From Candidatus Eiseniibacteriota bacterium (lineage in GTDB: Bacteria; Eisenbacteria; RBG-16-71-46; CAIMUX01; WJJG01), in contig JAGMBO010000005.1 of NCBI GenBank assembly GCA_023129715.1, positions 82,116 to 146,115 on the forward strand: 64,000 bases of DNA, given 5' to 3'. Below the pieces are notes generated by a model. It did not search any database. It worked only from the letters and a program-made list of their open reading frames with translations, and had not been told where the DNA came from. Shown piece after piece: positions 9,382 through 18,011 of this stretch. Within the stretch, counting starts at the first letter, position 1; each line of letters opens with the position of its first letter. Position numbers and translations under genes: made by a program.

Positions 9382-9909
9382 CTACTGACGGACGACGAAG
9401 TGCGCCCGGCGGTTTTTCGACCAGGCACTCTCCGTGCTGCCCAGCACGAAGGGACGTTCCTCCCCGTAGCTGATCGTCTCCAGGCGGCTGGCATCGATTC
9501 CATAGGCGACCAGGAAATCGCGCGACGCGCGCGCGCGGCGGTCGGCAAGGGCGAGATTGTACTCGCGCGTCCCACGCTCGTCGCAGTGCCCCTCGATCAG
9601 GAGCCGCATGCCCGGATTGGCCAGCAGCACATCGGCGTCTCGCGTCAGGGTATCGCGGGCGCGCGCCGTCAGGGCATACTTGTCGAATTCGTAGAAGACG
9701 TCCTCGATCTGCAGAGCCGCATCCTCTGCGGCCGAACCGGGCGGAGCGGTCTCATCGCCGGGCACCCGCTCGGTCTGAGGCATCTCGCTCGGCGTGACTT
9801 CCGGCGGGGGAATGATCTCCCCCGGAGGCGGCTTCTTCGAGCAGCCCACCAATCCCACCACGACGATCAGCGCCGCAATCATGCCCATGTAGAGAGTTCT
9901 CGTTCTCAT
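9382..9909 (-). CDS. pal: Peptidoglycan-associated lipoprotein Pal
   Basis: A 175-residue lipoprotein. The signal ends in LIVVVGLVGC, followed by a Pro-rich tether and an OmpA C-terminal domain with the peptidoglycan-binding LLIEGHCDERGTREYNLALA motif and RRA/ERPF segments. It anchors the outer membrane to the wall and binds TolB. ATG 9909 is preceded by GGGAGG at suitable spacing; a GTG 12 bp upstream lies inside that ribosome site. It sits directly after tolB with a 43-bp gap. Confidence 0.95.
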   Translation of the reverse strand: MRTRTLYMGMIAALIVVVGLVGCSKKPPPGEIIPPPEVTPSEMPQTERVPGDETAPPGSAAEDAALQIEDVFYEFDKYALTARARDTLTRDADVLLANPGMRLLIEGHCDERGTREYNLALADRRARASRDFLVAYGIDASRLETISYGEERPFVLGSTESAWSKNRRAHFVVRQ

Positions 9910-9952
9910 TGCCTCTGCCACCTCCCTTGCTCCGTCTCCAGGGCCACCCCCC

Positions 9953-11386
9953 TTATCCGGAAGCGCGGATTCGCTCCCGGGCAGGTCGAGACCACCCCGG
10001 ATTGTATGAATGGTCAGGAGAAGCTGTCAATTGCCGCAGGTTGCCCGAATCGGCATCCAGGATCCAGAGATTGCGCACGCCCGCCTGGGTCAGCGCGAAG
10101 ACGACATGGCGGCCGTCGGGGGCCCAGCGGGGGTTCTCACAGCCACCGCCGACGGTCAGCCGTCGCCACCCAAAGCCCTGCACATCGATGAGCGCCAGCT
10201 CGAAACGTCCCCCAATCTGACAGACATGCACGATGCGCGACCCGGCCGGCGACCAATCGGGGGAATCGTTCCACTCCCCGGAGAAGGTCAGCTGCTGCAG
10301 GTTCGACCCATCGGCATCGATCAGAAAGAGCTGCGGACGTCCGCACCGGTCGGAGGTGAAAACCAGCCGCTCCCCCGAGGGTGACCAACAGGGGGCCGTA
10401 TCGATGTCCGGGTGAAAGGTCAGGCGTCGCGCATGTGAACCATCGGCCCGGGCGACATAGAGCTCGGCATCCCCCTCAGCGGTTGTCGAGAAGGCAACCC
10501 GTTTGCCGTTGGGTGAATAGACGGCGGCGGCGGGTGTCGGCGCCGTCGACAAGGTCGCCAGACGCCGGCTTTCCAGATCGAGGGCCACCAGCACCGGGGC
10601 GCCCCGGTGGTAGCTGGTGAACGCAATCCGCTCTCCGGAGGGATGCCAGGCGGGAGAGACCAGAATCGTCCCGAGTCCGGTCACCGCCTGTTCCTCATAC
10701 CCATCCCAATCGACGAGGAAGAGTTCCTTGCCCGACCGCGATTCCCTCAGGAAGGCGATCCGGGTGGCCGCGCACCCGGGCGTGCCAGTCAGGTAACGCG
10801 TGATCTCATCGCTCAGCCGGTGGATCGCCCAGCGATCGGGACGGGCCAGCTCGCCTTCGCGATTGATCGCCACCTCGCGATCGAGGATTCGATTCCCCGT
10901 GCCCTGGTCGATCAACTCGGCCTTCAGCCGCAAGCGCTCATCGTCCCACTCCATGCGCCCCACGACACGGGCCTGGATGGGCTGTTCGACCAACGCGCCG
11001 TCGATATCCCGCGGCGGCTCGCCGGCGGGATCGAAGGAACCTTGCCGGCGGCGAACAACCTGGAAGGCATCGCTGAACCGCAGGTCCTGGACGAGGAGAT
11101 CCTCGGGCCGCTCGCCCCCCGAGAAGAAGAGCGGGTCGTTGCGCTCCCCCGGCGACGCCTCGATGGCGAAATCCTCGACGACGATCGGCACTCGGTAGAG
11201 GGTGCGCTTGACCACCGTCCCGTGGAGGTCGATCTCGGGTGCAGCTGCATCGGCACAGAACAGCAAGGCGACGGTGAGAACCCCGGCCCAGAACAGCAAG
11301 GCCACGGTGAAGGGCCCGGCCCGCAACCCGTGCGCCCGCGCCTGCTCCGGCTCGCGGATCGAAAATCGGTGAACAATAGGCTTCAA
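9953..11386 (-). CDS. tolB: TolB-like periplasmic beta-propeller protein
   Basis: A 477-residue exported protein. An N-terminal TolB domain (about 50-190) is followed by a six-bladed WD40-like PD40 propeller with repeats of the type SPAWHPSGERIAFTSY, SPNGKRVAFSTTAEGDAELY, SPSGERLVFTSD and WAPDGRHVVFAL. TolB docks on Pal in the Tol-Pal envelope complex. The start codon appears to be TTG at 11386: GGAGAAACGAG lies just upstream, and no ATG or GTG occurs before the signal peptide. The hydrophobic part of the signal contains a duplicated TVALLF block, encoded by a direct repeat near 11268-11310. Confidence 0.85.
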   Translation of the reverse strand: MKPIVHRFSIREPEQARAHGLRAGPFTVALLFWAGVLTVALLFCADAAAPEIDLHGTVVKRTLYRVPIVVEDFAIEASPGERNDPLFFSGGERPEDLLVQDLRFSDAFQVVRRRQGSFDPAGEPPRDIDGALVEQPIQARVVGRMEWDDERLRLKAELIDQGTGNRILDREVAINREGELARPDRWAIHRLSDEITRYLTGTPGCAATRIAFLRESRSGKELFLVDWDGYEEQAVTGLGTILVSPAWHPSGERIAFTSYHRGAPVLVALDLESRRLATLSTAPTPAAAVYSPNGKRVAFSTTAEGDAELYVARADGSHARRLTFHPDIDTAPCWSPSGERLVFTSDRCGRPQLFLIDADGSNLQQLTFSGEWNDSPDWSPAGSRIVHVCQIGGRFELALIDVQGFGWRRLTVGGGCENPRWAPDGRHVVFALTQAGVRNLWILDADSGNLRQLTASPDHSYNPGWSRPARERIRASG

Positions 11387-11502
11387 CTCGTTTCTCCAGA
11401 ATCAACTACCGGCAATCATCATGCCGGGCAGATGCAACCACGCCTCGGTTCCCTAGGTCGCGCACCATACGCGCCGCCGATCACCAATCCTCGACCCACA
11501 GC

Positions 11503-12318
11503 TTAGGGATCGAAACGGAACCTCAAGTGAACTGTCAACCATCGCCCCCCATACGCCGGCGGAAAAGGAGGATACGGCTGTGCTCGCAGGATCGCCTCGG
11601 CCGCGCTGCGATCGAAGAACCCCGCCAGCGAGGGAACCTCGACTTCGGTCCGCAGGACCCTCCCCTGGGACGAGATCCGAAAGACGAGCGTCGCCTCGGT
11701 TGCCGCTCCGCTGGCCGCCAACCCGGCCGGAGGCTCCCAGACCTCCGAGACCTTGCCGACGACCGTCTGCAGGTAGTAGTCGTAGGCGAACTGCGGCTCA
11801 TCGATCCGCGCGAGTTCCACCGGCTGCTGGGTCTGCGGAGGTCTCGCCAATGAATCGGGCGCCGGCACAGTCTCCTCTGCTTTCGGCTCCGGATCCGGCT
11901 GCTCGGGCGGTGGTGTTTCGGGCGGCTTCGGCTTCGGTTTCTCCTCGGGCAGTTTCGCCTCGGCCGGCATCTTGGTCTCCGGCGCCGGCACCTCCTTGGG
12001 CTTGGGTTTGGGTTTGGGCTTCGGCGCCACCGGCTGATCGAGCGGTTCATCCAACGGCAGATACTCGAAGACGATCGGCCGCGGTTCCTGTCCCACCGCC
12101 CGCGAATGACAGCTCGGTGAGAGGGTGAAGACAATCAAGACGACTCCATGAACGACCGCCGAGAGCGTCAAGCTTCGACGAAACCCCCGATCGGGACGGT
12201 TGAGATCCCGCCAGAAGACGCCCCCCTCACGCCAGAGCCAACGCAGCACCCGCTCGGCCGCGACGAGCAGACGCAGGTGGCCGGGGCGATACCGATGCAT
12301 GGAATCTCGGCCCCTCAT
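11503..12318 (-). CDS. TonB/TolA-family energy-transducing protein
   Basis: A 271-residue protein with one membrane anchor (about 48-68, SLTLSAVVHGVVLIVF), a long periplasmic Pro/Lys rod (KPKPKPKPKE and PKPPETPPPEQPDPEP, about 95-150) and a TonB C-terminal domain (about 170-271) ending AQPYPPFPPAYGGRW then LHLRF. Its place directly before tolB suggests it fills the TolA role, but no TolQ/TolR or ExbB/ExbD gene lies in the window. Its ATG overlaps the stop of the upstream ABC-class ATPase gene by four bases (ATGA), so the two are translationally coupled. Confidence 0.8.
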   Translation of the reverse strand: MRGRDSMHRYRPGHLRLLVAAERVLRWLWREGGVFWRDLNRPDRGFRRSLTLSAVVHGVVLIVFTLSPSCHSRAVGQEPRPIVFEYLPLDEPLDQPVAPKPKPKPKPKEVPAPETKMPAEAKLPEEKPKPKPPETPPPEQPDPEPKAEETVPAPDSLARPPQTQQPVELARIDEPQFAYDYYLQTVVGKVSEVWEPPAGLAASGAATEATLVFRISSQGRVLRTEVEVPSLAGFFDRSAAEAILRAQPYPPFPPAYGGRWLTVHLRFRFDP

Positions 12319-14027
12319 CGATCGACTCCGAGTGATCGCAGGCGATTGATCATCGCCAGCACCTCGATCGTGCGCACGGCCGCCAAATCGCCGCGAGGAA
12401 AGCGACTGAAACGATCGAGCCCACCATCCCCGAGCCCGCCGAGCAGTTCTTCGAGCTCTTCCGGCGTGAAGGCTGCGCCCAGGCGGTTCCAGGGCGCGGC
12501 GGCGCGATCGCCTTCGAGCAGGCGCCCGAGGATTTCCGCCAACGCGCGCGTCTGGGAGGGACTGACCAGCTGCTCACAGGCCCCCAGATCGACCTCTTCC
12601 CGCTCGACCAGCAGACGATGGGTCCCGGGAGCCTTGATCCTGGGCCCCTTCGGCCCCACCTGGCGCCGGTAGGCGTCCAAACGCAGACGGCGCAGGCACC
12701 CGGCCGGCGGGAAGGCCTCCGACGACCCCCCCCCCGGAGGGGCGATCTCGCGTGCCTCCGCGGTCACATCCCGCGGGAGATAGCGGTCCATCTGGATGAC
12801 CCGGTCGGCCACCCGGAAGTACTCCCCGCTGCCGCCGACCACCAGGATGGTCGAGACGCCCCGGTCGCGAAAGAGATTTCGCACACGATCGAGAAAGGGA
12901 GTGATCGGTTCCTGCCCCGGGCGCAGCAAGCGTCGCATCGGCGCGTCGCGGATCATGAAATTGGTCGCCGAAGTGTCCTCGTCGAGGAGCAGGAGACGGG
13001 CGCCCGCCTCGAGTGCCTCGACGATATTGGCAGCCTGGGAGGTACTGCCGCTGGCATTGGTCGTGCTGAAGTCGCGTGTCGAGCGGCCGTAGGGCAGATC
13101 GCCGATGAAGGGGCTGATGTCGGTGCGGGTGACCGCCCGCCCATCCTCGGCGCGCACCTTGACCGCCCGGGGATCGGTCGCGACCTGCTCGCGTCCATCA
13201 CCGGGAATGTGAGGGTAGATCCCGCGCGAGATCGCCTCGAGCAGGGTCGACTTGCCGTGGAAGCCCCCACCGACGAGCAGGGTGACGCCCCGTGGGATCG
13301 CCATGCCGCGGATGCGTCCTGCATGGGGAAGATCCACTTCAGCGGTCAGTGTCGGGGGTGGTTCGAATGCAATCACGGGCGCCCTCCCCGGCGATTCGAG
13401 AGGATGGTCGTCGTGCCCCGCCCGGCGCGGAAGGACCGCGCCCGCCGCGACGAAGGCGACCCATTCGCGTTCTTCGAGCAACGCGACAAGCGCCGTGTGA
13501 TCTTCGATAACATCTTGATGTCGCCGCAGGGCGCGCTCATCAACGGCCCGGCGTTCGAGACTGCGGGCAAGAACCGCCGGGAGAACCTGCAGCAGGATCT
13601 TGGCAGCTTGGCGACCGAGGATCCGGCGTCCCGCGGCGGGAAGCTGCACGCTGAGGCGCGCCTCCAAGTGGTCGCCGTGCAAGCCCACCAGGGTTCGCGG
13701 CAAGATCTCCTGGCCCAGACGGTCGATGCCGATCTCGCGGGTTCCCGCGCCGCGGATCGCCGCACTCAGCATGCGGGCGAGGAAATCCTCCAGTCCGCGG
13801 CGACGCGGCAGAGCCTCACGGACAGCCTCACCGAAGCCGGAGGTCTCGTGGCCGAGGCGAACGTGGATGCGCGAGGGCGGCGCATAGGGATCCCCTTGAA
13901 CGTGGGCCACTTCGAGTTCAAACGCGCCGAGGCGATAGTGTCCCCGGAGATCTTGGTAGGCCTTGTAACCCCGCCCATCGATCCGTTGCAGTGTCCGCTC
14001 GAGGCTCTCGGCCGTCGACACGTTCAT
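12315..14027 (-). CDS. Predicted ATPase of the ABC class (PF09818-type)
   Basis: A 570-residue soluble ATPase. The Walker A is GGGFHGKSTLL (near residue 260), the signature-like segment is TNASGSTSQAANIVEALEAG and the Walker B is RLLLLDEDTSATNFM (near 345). These are the marks of the bacterial ABC_ATPase family, whose function is not established. The N-terminal 220 residues form a family-specific domain. The start ATG 14027 overlaps the stop of the nuclease gene upstream (ATGA), and its own stop overlaps the TonB-family start (ATGA), giving three tightly coupled genes. A longer in-frame reading to 14399 would run through the nuclease gene and is rejected. Confidence 0.75.
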   Translation of the reverse strand: MNVSTAESLERTLQRIDGRGYKAYQDLRGHYRLGAFELEVAHVQGDPYAPPSRIHVRLGHETSGFGEAVREALPRRRGLEDFLARMLSAAIRGAGTREIGIDRLGQEILPRTLVGLHGDHLEARLSVQLPAAGRRILGRQAAKILLQVLPAVLARSLERRAVDERALRRHQDVIEDHTALVALLEEREWVAFVAAGAVLPRRAGHDDHPLESPGRAPVIAFEPPPTLTAEVDLPHAGRIRGMAIPRGVTLLVGGGFHGKSTLLEAISRGIYPHIPGDGREQVATDPRAVKVRAEDGRAVTRTDISPFIGDLPYGRSTRDFSTTNASGSTSQAANIVEALEAGARLLLLDEDTSATNFMIRDAPMRRLLRPGQEPITPFLDRVRNLFRDRGVSTILVVGGSGEYFRVADRVIQMDRYLPRDVTAEAREIAPPGGGSSEAFPPAGCLRRLRLDAYRRQVGPKGPRIKAPGTHRLLVEREEVDLGACEQLVSPSQTRALAEILGRLLEGDRAAAPWNRLGAAFTPEELEELLGGLGDGGLDRFSRFPRGDLAAVRTIEVLAMINRLRSLGVDR

Positions 14028-14971
14028 CGACTCATCTCCTGGTACTCGGGACACACTTCGCGAAACGGGCAGGGATGGCAACGGCGCGGCTCGGGGATGG
14101 CGGGAAAGTCGGCGACCTGGGCGCGATTCTCCTCTGAATCGACCAATCGCTCGCGCATTGCGGCAATGCTGGCGGCGATCTCCTCGCGTGCCGCGACGAG
14201 ATCCGCCGCGCAGGTCCCCGCCTGCGCCTCGTCGCCGAGATTGAGATTCACCTCCCGCAGTTCGATCTGCGCGGGCGTCACCCCCCATTGCTCGGCGGCA
14301 TAAAGCGCATAGACGGCCAGCTGCCGCCCGCCCGGTTGCGGCGGGCGGCGTCCCGTCTTCCAGTCGACGATGCGCACGGTCCCACCCCCGACCCGCCAAG
14401 CGACGTCCATCTTCACATACACCGGCACGCCGGCGAGCGGAAACGTCTGTAAGTCCTCCAGGGCCAGCCAGTCCCCGGGCTCCACGCGGGCCAACCTCTC
14501 GCGGTGGCCGCCGGCGTAGAAGTGACGGACCGATCGGCGTACCGTCTCGGCAAGCCCCTGCCAGGCCGCATCCCCGACCGATTCAGCGTAGTGATGCTCG
14601 ATCAGGCCGAGGACCCGCCGGGGATCCTCGCGATAGGCACCGCTGCGGGAGAGCCGGAATTCCCGGCGCATCCGGGCGACGGTGTGCTCGCCGGCTTCCT
14701 CACCGGAAACCGGCGGGAGCGGCGCGGTCTCGCCCGCCGCCCGCACCTGCGTGAGGGCGGCAGCGACGACCTCGTGGACGATCCCTCCGGCCCAGAGGTA
14801 GCGGCTCTTGAGATTCTTCAGCAGGTAGAGGCGTCGTCGTTCGGGCGGGGCGCCCGTCGACCAGCCCCCCCACGAACCGTAGTAATGGTAGTAGTAGCGC
14901 CGCAGACAGCTCCGAAACGTCTCGTGCCGACTGTGGCTCCAACTCAGACGATTGCGCAGTTCCGCGCCCAT
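14024..14971 (-). CDS. PD-(D/E)XK nuclease, Cas4/AddB-like with Fe-S cysteines
   Basis: A 315-residue protein of the PD-(D/E)XK superfamily (PDDEXK_1). An early cysteine occurs in FRSCLRRYYYHYYG; the histidine is in GGIVHEVV (near 67); the catalytic Asp is in VYVKMDVAWR, with IVDWKTGRRP supplying Asp and Lys; QLAVYALYAAEQWG matches the conserved QxxxY helix. Three C-terminal cysteines, in RRCHPCPFREVC, complete a likely 4Fe-4S cluster with the early one, as in Cas4 and AddB. Such enzymes are single-strand exonucleases. It is coupled by ATGA to the ABC-class ATPase. No other CRISPR genes are nearby, so a general DNA-processing role is more likely. Confidence 0.75.
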   Translation of the reverse strand: MGAELRNRLSWSHSRHETFRSCLRRYYYHYYGSWGGWSTGAPPERRRLYLLKNLKSRYLWAGGIVHEVVAAALTQVRAAGETAPLPPVSGEEAGEHTVARMRREFRLSRSGAYREDPRRVLGLIEHHYAESVGDAAWQGLAETVRRSVRHFYAGGHRERLARVEPGDWLALEDLQTFPLAGVPVYVKMDVAWRVGGGTVRIVDWKTGRRPPQPGGRQLAVYALYAAEQWGVTPAQIELREVNLNLGDEAQAGTCAADLVAAREEIAASIAAMRERLVDSEENRAQVADFPAIPEPRRCHPCPFREVCPEYQEMSR

Positions 14972-15026
14972 CCCTGGGCCCCCTGCCCCCCCGCGGTCCT
15001 GCCCCGGGCCCGCAGAAACACGTCCT

Positions 15027-15103
15027 AATCACCTCCCGCGATTCGGCACAGCCCAATGGGGCGAGCGGACTTGGACGTTCCAAACTCGTGCAGAACCATC
15101 TAG
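15027..15103. repeat. Intergenic repeat, copy 1
   Basis: The copy has the shared core TTCGGCACAGCCCAATGGGG and the flanking ATCACCT and GGCGAG blocks also seen at 16168, 22702 and 23871. The stop codon of the adjacent minus-strand redoxin gene lies at its distal end. This copy carries a roughly 20-bp insertion after GGCGAG compared with the others. Confidence 0.7.
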
Positions 15104-16062
15104 GAATGTATCTCGCTTAGAAACCGCCGCAGAATCTCAGGGGCAACCTCAGTCTTCGGTTTCGTATGGATCTCATTGGGAATCAGACAGCCCTGGCGGT
15201 CGAAGAAATAGAACGCCGCCGACGGGGAGGCCGCATAGCTCTCCTGGAAGGTGCGATTGAGGTCGTCCTGCAAGAGGGCCAGCTTCCGCTCGCCGACCAT
15301 CTTCTTCAGCTTGCCGTAGCGATCGGACTTCAAGATCGGGAAGATCCGCACATCGCCAAACGCCTCACTTTCGGCAAACTCGGCGGCGAGCTCATCCAGA
15401 ACGGCAAACTGCCGCTCGTAGCTGCATCACCCGGCGGGGGTCGCGTACCAGAGCATCACGCGATGTCCGCGCAGATCCTTGAAGCTGATCGTCTGGCCGT
15501 AGCTCGGCGAGGAGGGATTGACGTCGGAGAGTTCGAAATCGGGCGCGGGACACGGCTGGCGGATCTCGATCTCGGGACCGACGAACGAGTCGGCCAGCCC
15601 GCCGGCATCGTAGACGAGCAGGCGCGGCCTGAACGTCCCCGCCTCTTCATAGACGTGTCGCAGGCGGATCGCTCGAAAAGGCCCCATGTCCCACGTGCCG
15701 TCGCCGTCGAAATCCCAGTGCTTGATCAGGTCGCGCTGATGGGTCGAGTCGTCCCGGCAGGGATTGGCATTGAAGCGCAACGTGGTCAACCCGATGAAGC
15801 CCCTCAGGGGAAAGACCTCGAAGCGCGCCCGGGGCGGATGATTGCCGACCGGGGACACCGCCTCGGCGATTCCCGCCGGCGGCGCCTCGGCGACTTCCGC
15901 GGCCGGCGGCTCAGCGACAACCGCCGAGGCGGCGGAAGCCTTCCCGGCGTCATCCATCTGCCGGTCCTCGCCCCCGCAGCTCGCCACGAGCAGTGCCAGG
16001 ATCGTCACTCCCAACCCCGCAATCCGGGTGACTTCGCGCTTGTCGATGATCTTCACGAACAT
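15100..16062 (-). CDS. Redoxin (AhpC/TSA-like) lipoprotein with PKD domain; probable selenoprotein
   Basis: Read as one 320-residue protein with UGA at 15427-15429 decoded as selenocysteine. The lipoprotein signal ends in LALLVASC (Cys near 29). A low-complexity linker follows, then a PKD-like domain with HWDFDGDGTWD and EEAGTFRPRLLVYDAGG (about 100-165), and then a redoxin domain from PAPDFELSDVN. The active-site strand reads LWYATPAG, UGA, CSYERQFAVLDEL, so U would sit beside a Cys at the redox centre. Downstream, the frame continues with normal redoxin sequence to a TAG at 15100. A bSECIS-like hairpin follows the UGA. The alternatives are a nonsense-mutated gene or a sequencing error. Confidence 0.7.
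15399..15429 (-). promoter_or_regulatory. bSECIS-like hairpin after in-frame UGA
   Basis: In mRNA sense: UGA, 9 nt, then an 8-bp stem GAGCGGCA/UGCCGUUC (one G-U pair) capped by the triloop GUU. The loop begins 17 nt after UGA and starts with G. This fits the published bacterial SECIS model (apical loop 16-37 nt from UGA, short stem, G early in the loop). Confidence 0.6.
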
Positions 16063-16167
16063 CCCGCTCCTCTCCCTACTCCTCGCGTGTGCAACGCGAT
16101 GCCGCAGTACGGCGCCCACGCGCCCGGGCCGGTTGCCAGGAAACACCCTATGCCTACGCGGCATCGG

Positions 16168-16226
16168 AATCACCTCGCGCGCTTCGGCACAGCCCAATGG
16201 GGCGAGATTCGTGCGAAGCCGTCTAG
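16168..16226. repeat. Intergenic repeat, copy 2
   Basis: The best-preserved copy. CTTCGGCAC and GTGCGAAG can pair as an imperfect hairpin around CAGCCCAATGGGGCGAGATTC. The metG stop (CTA at 16223-16225 on this strand) lies at its end, so the hairpin would form just after metG in the transcript. Confidence 0.7.
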
Positions 16227-17920
16227 TCGGTACTAGCCTCCGGAACGTCCCCGGGTTCCAGCTTGGGGAACAGAATCTTCGGTTTCTCGAAACGCCGCCC
16301 CGCGGGCAGCCCTTCCTCACCGATCCGGGCCCAGCTCCCCGGGCTCTGCGGCCCCTCGATCCCCAGCATCGCCGCCAGCCGACCGGCGCCCCCGGGAAGG
16401 AAGGGGGCCATCAGGCGCGCCAACCCTGCCGCGAGCTGCAGGCAAACGTGGATCGTCGTCGCGCACTGCGCGGGATCCTGCTTGCGGGTGACCCACGGTT
16501 TGCGATCGTCGAAATAGCGATTCCCCACGCGGGCAAGATCGATCATCGCCGCCTGGGCATGACGGAACTGGAACCGGTCGAGCAGGCCGCCGACCTTCTC
16601 GCGCGTCTCGGCGATCGCCGCCAGGGTCGCGCGGTCGGCCTCGCCGAGCGTACCGGCGGGCGGGACTTCACCCGCGAGGTTCTTCGCTCCGAAGCTGAGC
16701 GTGCGGTGGATGAAATTGCCCAGCACATCGGCCAGTTCCCCATTGGTCCGATGAAAGAAGTCGAGCCAGGAAAATTCCGAGTCGGCGGTCTCGGGCGCGA
16801 TTGCCGTCAGGTAGTAGCGCAGGCGATCGGGGCCGAAGGTCTCGACGAGTTCTCGGACCTCGATCACCGCCCCGCGGCTCTTCGAGAACTTCTCCGCCGC
16901 CGCGCGGCCGGCGCGCATGAAGTTGAGGTACTCGTTGGCCACGACTACATCGGGTCGAATGTAGGTCTCCTGCCCCAGCAGCATCGCGGGAAAGATGATC
17001 GCATGGAAGGGGATGTTGTCCTTGCCGATGAAGTGGATCAGACGGGTGCCGGCATCCTGCCACAAGGTGCTCCAGTACTCGGGACGGCCGCTGCGCTCGG
17101 CCCACACCTTGGTGTTGGTCACATAACCAATCGGAGCGTCGAACCAAACATAGATCCGCTTGCCCTCCGCATCGGGGTCGTCGAGGGGAATGCGCACGCC
17201 CCATTCGGTGTCGCGGGTCACGCAGCGGGACCGCAGACCCTCCCGCAGCCAGCTCATCGCCCCACCGCGAGTGTTCGGCCGCCAGTCGGTCTTCCCCTCG
17301 AGCCAGTCGCCAAGCGTCTCCTGGAAACGGTCGAGGCGCAGGAACCAGTGCAGCGTGTCCTTGAGCACCGGGGTCGTGCCGTCACCCGGGACGGCGGAGC
17401 GCGGCTCGCGCAGCTCGGTCACCTCGTAGGTCGTGCCGCAATGATCGCATTGGTCGCCGCGGGCGTCGCCGCCGCACTTGGGACAGACACCCTCGACATA
17501 GCGGTCGGGCAGGAACATCCCGACCTTCTCGGAATAGTACTGCTGGATGCGCTGCTTCTCGATGTAGCCGCCGTCCAGCAGCTTGAGGAAGAACGCCTGG
17601 GTCAGCTCGTGGTGCTCGGGCCACGAAGTGCGGCCGTAGATGTCGAAGTCGATCTCCGCGGCCGCAAAGGCGGCTTCGTTCGCCGTATGGAAACGATCGA
17701 TGATTTCCTGCGGCCCGACACCTTCCTCCATCGCCCGCAACGTGATCGGCACGCCGTGCTCGTCGGAACCGCAGATGAAGACGACCTCCTCCCCCTTCAT
17801 GCGCAAGTAACGCACGTAGATGTCGGGGGGCAGGTAGGCCCCGGCAAGGTGGCCGACATGGATGCGGCCATTTGCATACGGCAGCGCGCTCGTCACCAGT
17901 GTTCGCTCGAAGGTGCCCAC
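16223..17920 (-). CDS. metG: Methionyl-tRNA synthetase
   Basis: A 565-residue class I synthetase that charges tRNA-Met. The HIGH motif appears as HVGH (near residue 22), the KMSKS motif as KFSKS (near 345), and the zinc knuckle as CPKCGGDARGDQCDHCG (about 145-160), the MetG1 form. The C-terminal helical anticodon domain is present (NRYFDDRKPWV), but the EMAP/Trbp-like dimerisation domain is absent. The start is GTG at 17920 with GGGGAGGCG upstream. It lies 91 bp after era in the same direction. Confidence 0.95.
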   Translation of the reverse strand: MGTFERTLVTSALPYANGRIHVGHLAGAYLPPDIYVRYLRMKGEEVVFICGSDEHGVPITLRAMEEGVGPQEIIDRFHTANEAAFAAAEIDFDIYGRTSWPEHHELTQAFFLKLLDGGYIEKQRIQQYYSEKVGMFLPDRYVEGVCPKCGGDARGDQCDHCGTTYEVTELREPRSAVPGDGTTPVLKDTLHWFLRLDRFQETLGDWLEGKTDWRPNTRGGAMSWLREGLRSRCVTRDTEWGVRIPLDDPDAEGKRIYVWFDAPIGYVTNTKVWAERSGRPEYWSTLWQDAGTRLIHFIGKDNIPFHAIIFPAMLLGQETYIRPDVVVANEYLNFMRAGRAAAEKFSKSRGAVIEVRELVETFGPDRLRYYLTAIAPETADSEFSWLDFFHRTNGELADVLGNFIHRTLSFGAKNLAGEVPPAGTLGEADRATLAAIAETREKVGGLLDRFQFRHAQAAMIDLARVGNRYFDDRKPWVTRKQDPAQCATTIHVCLQLAAGLARLMAPFLPGGAGRLAAMLGIEGPQSPGSWARIGEEGLPAGRRFEKPKILFPKLEPGDVPEASTD

Positions 17921-18011
17921 AACGCCTCCCCTCTGTCTCCCGCCGCTCCCCGGGACGCCTCGTCCCGGGGAGCGAAGTTGGCCGCTACGTTCGGCGAAGC
18001 CCTCGCGGATG

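Noticed and set aside
14028..14399. N-terminal extension of the ABC-class ATPase
   Set aside because: The extra 124 codons lie inside the nuclease gene in another frame and are arginine-rich. The ATGA overlap at 14024-14027 defines the start.
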